Source: JANNMJ01 sp031426455 (GTDB lineage: Bacteria; Bacteroidota; Bacteroidia; Cytophagales; Hymenobacteraceae). Taken from it: a stretch of DNA of 64,000 nt. The stretch lies in assembly GCA_031426455.1 (NCBI GenBank), contig JANPLI010000043.1:33343-97342 (forward strand), written 5' to 3'. The translations under genes were made by a program, and so were the position numbers. The notes under the pieces are model-generated. The model did not search any database. It was not told the origin of the DNA and saw only the letters and a list, made by a program, of their open reading frames with translations. Shown here piece by piece: positions 59,550 through 64,000 of this stretch (positions within the stretch are counted from its first letter, which is position 1; the number at the start of each line of letters is the position of its first letter).

Positions 59550-60683
59550 CTACTGGAAATACTCTTTCATCTTCTCGAAGAAGCCTTTTTCGTTCTTGCT
59601 GGGGGCCGGGACGAAGTTGGTCGCGTCGCGGAGTTTTTCGAGGGTGGCGCGCTCCTCGGCGTTGACGGCTTTCGGCGTCCAGACGTTGATATGGATCAGC
59701 TGATCACCCCGACCGTAGCCGTTCAGCTCCTGAATGCCCTTGCCGCGTAGGCGCAGAATTTTGCCGCCTTGCGTGCCCGGATCGACCTTGATCTTGGCTT
59801 TGCCTTCGAGCGTGGGCACCTCGGTGGTGGTGCCCAGCACGGCGTCCACGAACGAGATGTAATGGTCGTACACGATGTTCGTACCGTCGCGCTTGAGCAC
59901 CGGGTGCGGCTCTTCTTCGATCTGAATCAGCAGGTCGCCGGGGACGCCGCCGCGCTGCGGGGCGTTGCCCTTACCTTGCATCGAGAGCTGCATCCCGTCC
60001 TGGACGCCGGCCGGAATCGGGATCGTGATCGACTCTTCCTTCAGCTCGCGGCCGTCGCCGTGGCAGACGGCGCAGGTGGCCGTCACGCTGCGGCCCTCGC
60101 CCTGGCAGGTGGGGCAGGTGGCGGTGCTCACCATCTGGCCGAGCATCGTGTTCACCACTTGCCGCACCTGGCCCGCGCCCTGGCAGGTGCCGCAGGTCTG
60201 GAATGAGGCCGCGTCTTTGGCGCCGGTGCCGTTACAGGTCGAGCAGGCTACGTGGCGCTTGACCTTGATCTTCTTTTCGACGCCGTTGGCCACTTCTTCG
60301 AGCGTCATTTTGAGCTTGATGCGCAGGTTCGAGCCCTTGCGTGCCCGCTGCCCGCCGCCCCGACCCTGGTTGAAGAAGCCCTCGAAGGCGCCGCCGAAGA
60401 CGTCGCCGAAGTTCGAGAAGATGTCTTCCATCGACGGCCCGCCGCCGGCCGCGCCGCCCACGCCCTGGTGGCCGTAACGGTCGTAGCGGGCGCGCTTGTC
60501 CGGGTCCGAGAGCACCTGATACGCTTCGGCGGCTTCCTTGAACTTGGCCTCGGCGGTGTGGTCGTCGGGGTTTTTGTCCGGGTGGAACCGGATGGCCTGC
60601 TTGCGGTAGGCTTTTTTCAGCTCGTCGGGTTGTGCCGTGCGGGGCACTTCCAGCACGTCATAGTAGTCGCGTTTCTCCGCCAT
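59550..60683 (-). CDS. dnaJ: Chaperone protein DnaJ
   Basis: 377 residues. J domain with HPD (RFHPDKNPDD) at residues 5-70, Gly/Phe-rich region, and the four zinc-binding repeats CSTCNGTG, CGTCQGAG, CPTCQGEG and CAVCHGDG at about 150-215, then the substrate-binding C-terminal domains. Full-length canonical DnaJ, co-chaperone of DnaK. grpE lies 132 bp upstream on the same strand, so the two are probably one operon; dnaK is not in the window. Confidence 0.97.
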   Translation of the reverse strand: MAEKRDYYDVLEVPRTAQPDELKKAYRKQAIRFHPDKNPDDHTAEAKFKEAAEAYQVLSDPDKRARYDRYGHQGVGGAAGGGPSMEDIFSNFGDVFGGAFEGFFNQGRGGGQRARKGSNLRIKLKMTLEEVANGVEKKIKVKRHVACSTCNGTGAKDAASFQTCGTCQGAGQVRQVVNTMLGQMVSTATCPTCQGEGRSVTATCAVCHGDGRELKEESITIPIPAGVQDGMQLSMQGKGNAPQRGGVPGDLLIQIEEEPHPVLKRDGTNIVYDHYISFVDAVLGTTTEVPTLEGKAKIKVDPGTQGGKILRLRGKGIQELNGYGRGDQLIHINVWTPKAVNAEERATLEKLRDATNFVPAPSKNEKGFFEKMKEYFQ

Positions 60684-60815
60684 AAAAAAAGGCCTCGTTC
60701 CCGGTGCCGCTCCGGCGGGAGCGGGAATTCTGATCGGGGGGGTGGGGGCGTGATCGGGTGAATGATAAGGGGCGCTCCGAAGCGCATCGGGCGGCTGACC
60801 CGGTAGCGGCCCGGT

Positions 60816-61370
60816 TTAGCTGCCGAGCACCACTTTGGCGTGGCGCAACACTTTGTCGTTGAGATAGTATCCCTGCTCGACGGCATCCAGCACCTGGCCG
60901 CGCTGCGCCTCGGTGGGGGCGGGCAGTTGGGTAATGGCCTCGTGCAGCTCCGGGTCGAAGGGCTGGCCAATGGTGTCCATTGCGGTCAGGCCTTTCTGTT
61001 GCAGGGTTTTGGTGAGTTTCGTGATGACGATTTCGAGGCCGTCGCGCACGGCCTGGGCATCGGTGGCGGTGGCCGTGTGCTGGCGGGCGCGGTCGCAGTC
61101 GTCGAGTACGGGCAGCAGCGCGACCATCAGTTCCTGATTAGCTGTTTTGAACAGCTCGGCGCGCTCGCGGGCCGTCCGGCGCTTGTAATTCTCGAATTCG
61201 GCCAGCAGGCGCAGGTATTTGTCCTTCAGCTCGGCGGCTTCGCCACTGCCGGAAGTCGACGCGGGCGCGGCTTCGGTCAGCGGGCTTTCGACGGCCACCG
61301 CTTCGTCGGCGGGCTGATCGTTGAAGGTATCCTGGTCGTCGGGCGCGGGTTTGTGGGTTTCAGTGCTCAT
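60816..61370 (-). CDS. grpE: Nucleotide exchange factor GrpE
   Basis: 184 residues from ATG 61370. An acidic, disordered N-terminus (residues 1-50) is followed by the long coiled-coil segment (ELKDKYLRLLAEFENYKRRT in part) and the C-terminal beta domain with GQPFDPELHEAITQLP and VLDAVEQGYYLNDKVLRHAKVVLGS (in part). GrpE releases ADP from DnaK. It is followed by dnaJ on the same strand. Confidence 0.96.
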   Translation of the reverse strand: MSTETHKPAPDDQDTFNDQPADEAVAVESPLTEAAPASTSGSGEAAELKDKYLRLLAEFENYKRRTARERAELFKTANQELMVALLPVLDDCDRARQHTATATDAQAVRDGLEIVITKLTKTLQQKGLTAMDTIGQPFDPELHEAITQLPAPTEAQRGQVLDAVEQGYYLNDKVLRHAKVVLGS

Positions 61371-61591
61371 CAGGAGGCGAAAACGGCGGAAGAAACGGGA
61401 GGATTTCAGCTAAAAGGACAGGTCCGGGCACGAAAAAGCCCGGCACCCGCCAGGCCGAGCCGTTTTCAAGGGTTGGGCCAATGCGCAAAGGCTGACAAGT
61501 TGGCTGAACTTTGACACCGAAACCATCGGGTGGGTGGCGGGCACCAACGCCCCGTCCGCAGGCCACGGGATGCCGTAAGGAAGCCGCCGCT

Positions 61592-61639
61592 CATCAGCAG
61601 ATCAATTCCATCCACGCATCAGCAAATCAATTCCCCCCA
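61592..61639 (+). repeat. Short direct repeat upstream of the oxidoreductase
   Basis: CATCAGCAGATCAATTCC and CATCAGCAAATCAATTCC lie in tandem within about 45 bp, directly before the ATG at 61640. Role unknown; it may be a duplicated leader. The rest of the 269-bp gap 61371-61639 shows nothing else recognisable. Confidence 0.6.
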
Positions 61640-62614
61640 ATGCCTCACCTGATTCTGCCTGCCCCCAAACGTTGCGCCCGCCGTGGCCCGGACGCTGATT
61701 TTGACGTGGTGATCGTGGGCGCCGGGGCGGCCGGCCTGAGCGCCGCCCTCACCTTGGGGCGGTCGTGTCGCCAAGTGTTGGTCTGCGACGGCGGCCCGCC
61801 GCGCAATGCGCCTTCGCCGGCCGTTCACGCTTTTCTGACCCGCGACGGCACCCCGCCTGCCGAGTTGCTGCGCATCGCCCGGGTCCAGCTCAAGCCCTAT
61901 TCGGACGTGCAGCTGCGCACCCTGCGGGTGACGGCCGTGGCGCGGGTAGGGCGGCTTTTTCGGGTCAGCGTACACGCGGTGGATGGTCTCGGCCCGACTA
62001 CGACCGTCACGGCGCGGCGCCTGTTGCTAGCCACCGGCGTGGTGGACGAGCTGCCGCCCGTGCCCGGAATGCGCGAACTGTGGGGGCGGGGCGTGCTGCA
62101 CTGCCCTTATTGCCACGGCTGGGAGGTGCGGCAAAAGCCCCTGGCCGTGTACGGACGCGGCAAAACCGGCCTGGGCCTGAGCCTGCTCGTGAGCCGCTGG
62201 AGCGCCGATGTGGTGCTGCTCTCCGACGGTCCGCACGGGCTTTCGCCGGCCCAGTTGAAGCGGCTGCGCGACCAGGGCGTGCGCGTCTGCGACGACCGCA
62301 TCGCCGCCCTCGAAGGCAAGGCCAACCACGACCTGCGGCACGTGCGCTTCGTCAGCGGCCAAACCCTGCCGCGCCACGCGCTCTTCGTCCACGCCGTGCA
62401 GCGGCAAAACAGCGCGCTGGCGGTGGAGCTGGGCTGCCGTATCACGTCCACGGGCGCCGTCTGGACCGATAAAAACGGCCAAACCTCGCAGCCGGGGGTG
62501 TATGCGGCCGGCGACCTCGACCCCGGCCCTCAGCAGGCCATCATCGCCGCTGCCGAAGCCAGTTGGGCGGCCATCAAACTCAATGAGGCCCTCACGAAGG
62601 AGGAATGCCGGTGA
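61640..62614 (+). CDS. TrxB-like FAD/NAD(P)-dependent oxidoreductase
   Basis: 324 residues from ATG 61640. N-terminal FAD-binding GAGAAGLSAALTLGR near residues 31-45, a CPYCHGWEV redox-disulfide segment (Cys-Pro-Tyr-Cys), and a C-terminal GVYAAGDLDPGPQQAIIAAAEA block are as in the thioredoxin reductase superfamily. The NADPH-binding GxGxxG is degenerate (VYGRGKTGLGLSLL), so the electron donor is uncertain. It resembles small TrxB-like proteins of unknown partner, not housekeeping TrxB. Confidence 0.83.
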   Translation: MPHLILPAPKRCARRGPDADFDVVIVGAGAAGLSAALTLGRSCRQVLVCDGGPPRNAPSPAVHAFLTRDGTPPAELLRIARVQLKPYSDVQLRTLRVTAVARVGRLFRVSVHAVDGLGPTTTVTARRLLLATGVVDELPPVPGMRELWGRGVLHCPYCHGWEVRQKPLAVYGRGKTGLGLSLLVSRWSADVVLLSDGPHGLSPAQLKRLRDQGVRVCDDRIAALEGKANHDLRHVRFVSGQTLPRHALFVHAVQRQNSALAVELGCRITSTGAVWTDKNGQTSQPGVYAAGDLDPGPQQAIIAAAEASWAAIKLNEALTKEECR

Positions 62615-62747
62615 GGGGGGAGGGTAGGAGGGTTTGAGGGTGGTAGGGTTTGAGGGTGGGAGGGGAATATGGCGGGCTAACGGCGGTTTTCGACGGACTT
62701 TTGTAGTCCTTCAAACCCTCTTACCCTCAAACCCTCCTCCCCTCCCA
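62612..62747 (+). repeat. Inverted octamer array between the oxidoreductase and deaminase genes
   Basis: The left arm (62612-62665) begins in the oxidoreductase stop codon and repeats AGGGTTTG/AGGGTGGT units; the right arm (62710-62747) is the reverse complement (AAACCCTC, TTACCCTC, AAACCCTC, CTCCCCTC) and ends at the deaminase ATG. A 44-nt unique loop separates the arms. Related units occur at 28316-28353. Confidence 0.88.
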
Positions 62748-62748
62748 G

Positions 62749-63219
62749 ATGACGCACGAAGAATTTATGCGCGAGGCGATCCGGCTTTCCGTGGAAAACG
62801 TCACGGCGCACGGCGGCGGGCCGTTTGGCTGCGTGATCGTGCGCAATGGCCGCATCATTGCGCGCGGCTATAACCAGGTGACGGCCCAGAACGACCCCAC
62901 GGCCCACGCCGAGGTCGATGCCATTCGCAAAGCCTGCAAAGAGCTTGGTTCGTTTCAACTCACGGGCTGCGACCTTTACACCTCTTGCGAGCCGTGCCCG
63001 ATGTGCCTGGGGGCCATCTACTGGGCGCGTCCGGCGCGGGTTTTCTACGCCAACACCAAGGCCGACGCCGCCGCCATCGGCTTCGACGATCAGTTCATCT
63101 ATCACGAACTCGACCTGCCCCTGCCCGCGCGCGCCATTCCGATGACTGAAATGCTCCGCGACGAAGCCCAGGAAGGCTTTCGGGCCTGGGCCAAAGCGGA
63201 AGGGAAGCGGGAATATTAG
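62749..63219 (+). CDS. guaD: Guanine deaminase-like nucleoside/base deaminase
   Basis: 156 residues. Zinc-binding CDA motifs: TAHAEVDAIRK (His and catalytic Glu) and TSCEPCPMCLGAIYWA (PCxxC). NDPTAHAEVDAIRKACKELG and the C-terminal EGKREY closely resemble Bacillus-type GuaD, so conversion of guanine to xanthine is more likely than tRNA adenosine deamination. It starts directly after an octamer array. Confidence 0.88.
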   Translation: MTHEEFMREAIRLSVENVTAHGGGPFGCVIVRNGRIIARGYNQVTAQNDPTAHAEVDAIRKACKELGSFQLTGCDLYTSCEPCPMCLGAIYWARPARVFYANTKADAAAIGFDDQFIYHELDLPLPARAIPMTEMLRDEAQEGFRAWAKAEGKREY

Positions 63220-63220
63220 C

Positions 63221-63318
63221 CCGGTTGCTACAAAACCCCCACCCCCCCTGGGCATTATGTAGCAACGGGTTTGCTACAAAACACCCACCCCCCCCCTGGG
63301 CGTTTTGTAGCAAACCGA
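63221..63318. repeat. Palindromic repeat pair (47/48-bp family), first cluster
   Basis: TTGCTACAAAAC, a C-run and GGGCATTATGTAGCAACGGGTTT, then TTGCTACAAAAC, a C-run and GGGCGTTTTGTAGCAAACC. The TTGCTAC and GTAGCAA arms form hairpins. Same unit as at 63530-63713. Confidence 0.8.
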
Positions 63319-63365
63319 AGTTGCAGACTACGCCCGATGGTTTCCGTTGTTCAAGACTCACAGCC

Positions 63366-63510
63366 GGGGACACCGTTCGGTAGAACAACCCCCTAGCAGT
63401 CGAGGGTACCCGGTTTTGCGCGGCTACTACCGAACGGTGTTCCCTGACGGGGACGCTTAACGACCTGATGCACGCGGTGCTACCGAACGGTGTCCCTTAA
63501 CGGGGACGCT
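63366..63510. repeat. ACCGAACGGTGT repeats, about 53-bp spacing
   Basis: TACCGAACGGTGTTCCCTGA (63428 onward) and TACCGAACGGTGTCCCTTAA (63481 onward) are direct copies, each followed by CGGGGACGCT; an inverted copy (GGGGACACCGTTCGGTA) lies at 63366-63382. No coding potential. Confidence 0.7.
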
Positions 63511-63529
63511 GTCAAAAGTTCGCAATTTG

Positions 63530-63713
63530 GGTTTGTTACCCCACCCACCCTGGGCATTATGTAGCAACGGGTTTGCTACAAAACTCCTACCCCCCCCTAG
63601 GCATTATGTAGCAACGGGTTTGCTACAAAACTCCTAACCCCCCCTGGGCATTATGTAGCAACGGGTTTGATACGAAAGGCCTACCCCCCCCTGGTCGTTT
63701 CGTACCAACGGCA
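63530..63713. repeat. 47-bp palindromic tandem repeat
   Basis: GCATTATG occurs at 63554, 63601 and 63648, exactly 47 bp apart, and a diverged unit starts at 63695. Each unit has GTAGCAA-CGGG-TTTGCTAC (or GATACGAAA/TTTCGTACC in the last), then C-rich sequence. No spacer diversity or cas genes, so it is not CRISPR. Confidence 0.85.
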
Positions 63714-63715
63714 AC

Positions 63716-63858
63716 CTCAACAGGACTTACGCAAACGGCCGTCTGGTTCGGTTTTTTGATTCGAAAACGGGTCTGGTGCTGCGCAACTCCGCGTAAAACT
63801 CCGCGAAACTTTGCGCGAAACCGCGTTAGGGAGTACCTGTTGCGTAAGTCCTGCTCAA
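63716..63858. mobile_element. MITE-like element copy 2 (133 bp) with 5-bp target duplication
   Basis: Element 63721-63853 has perfect 14-bp terminal inverted repeats CAGGACTTACGCAA and TTGCGTAAGTCCTG. CTCAA flanks it on both sides (63716-63720 and 63854-63858). The interior is non-coding, with short repeats of CTCCGCG-type. It shares termini, not interior, with the copy at 56977-57106. Confidence 0.9.
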
Positions 63859-63859
63859 A

Positions 63860-64000
63860 CAGGACTTACGCACTCGCGCGGGCAGGGGCTTTGCTTGCTG
63901 CGGTCCCGAAGGGACCATCATTCGGTAGCTCAGGCCATTCGTTAGGAAAGCCAGTGTCCCGAAGGGACTACCTGACCCTAAAAGGTAGTCCCTTCGGGAC
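63860..64000. mobile_element. Possible third MITE-like element, truncated by the window end
   Basis: CAGGACTTACGCA at 63860-63872 begins two bases after the duplication of the previous element. The interior contains several copies of the TAGTCCCTTCGGGAC-type palindrome also found in copy 1. The right end lies outside the window, so its identity as a complete element cannot be confirmed. The whole of 63220-64000 shows no gene. Confidence 0.5.

Noticed and set aside
63530..63713. CRISPR array
   Set aside because: Repeats are contiguous 47-bp units without unique spacers, and no cas gene is present.

Overview
The window is a GC-rich chromosomal segment of a Bacteroidota bacterium, most likely in the Cytophagales (a Hymenobacter-like high-GC lineage; the genus cannot be settled by eye). 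The reasons are several secreted proteins with type IX secretion (T9SS) C-terminal sorting domains, a SusC/SusD pair, a BlaI/M56 pair, few Shine-Dalgarno sequences, and promoter-like TAnnTTTG -7 elements close to start codons.

Layout. 1-13873: housekeeping genes, mostly on the minus strand. These are a truncated dipeptidyl peptidase IV, pheT, two paralogous small proteins, an FG-GAP T9SS protein, murF (plus strand), truA, asnS, an MFS permease and an acyl-CoA-binding-domain protein. 14020-35822: a 22-kb plus-strand surface-glycan locus: asnB, ugd, UDP-xylose synthase, a dTDP-3-amino-sugar module (ketoisomerase, GNAT, aminotransferase), a GT2 plus polytopic transferase pair, a complete set of late legionaminic-acid genes (LegC, NeuB, NeuC, NeuD-like, PtmE-like, NeuA), an acetamidino module (HisF2, HisH2, PseA/WbpG-like amidotransferase), a Wzx-like flippase, and a transferase with bacterial sialyltransferase motifs. 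Together these predict a cell-surface polymer or glycoprotein glycan carrying an amidinated nonulosonic acid. The early 4,6-dehydratase steps are not in the window. 36147-53819: an N-acetylglucosamine-kinase-like gene, T9SS proteins, an ISAs1-family insertion with target duplication, a SusC/SusD operon with a LacI-type palindrome upstream, an esterase, an acetyltransferase, a NadR-like ATPase, and a TPP-riboswitch-controlled TonB-dependent receptor. 53993-63219: M56 peptidase/BlaI with two operator-like palindromes, a J-domain protein, cyanophycinase, dnaJ-grpE, a TrxB-like oxidoreductase and guanine deaminase. 63220-64000: non-coding repeats.

The most unusual feature is a set of short tandem arrays with 7- or 8-nt periods. 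They belong to several unrelated sequence families, sit in many gene junctions (often starting at a stop codon and ending at the next start codon, sometimes as two inverted arms), and occur in frame inside the essential genes pheT (twice) and murF. A second novelty is a family of about 130-bp MITE-like elements with CAGGACTTACGCA termini and perfect 5-bp target duplications (two complete copies and a possible third at the window edge). A third is a palindromic 47-bp tandem repeat with compensatory changes.
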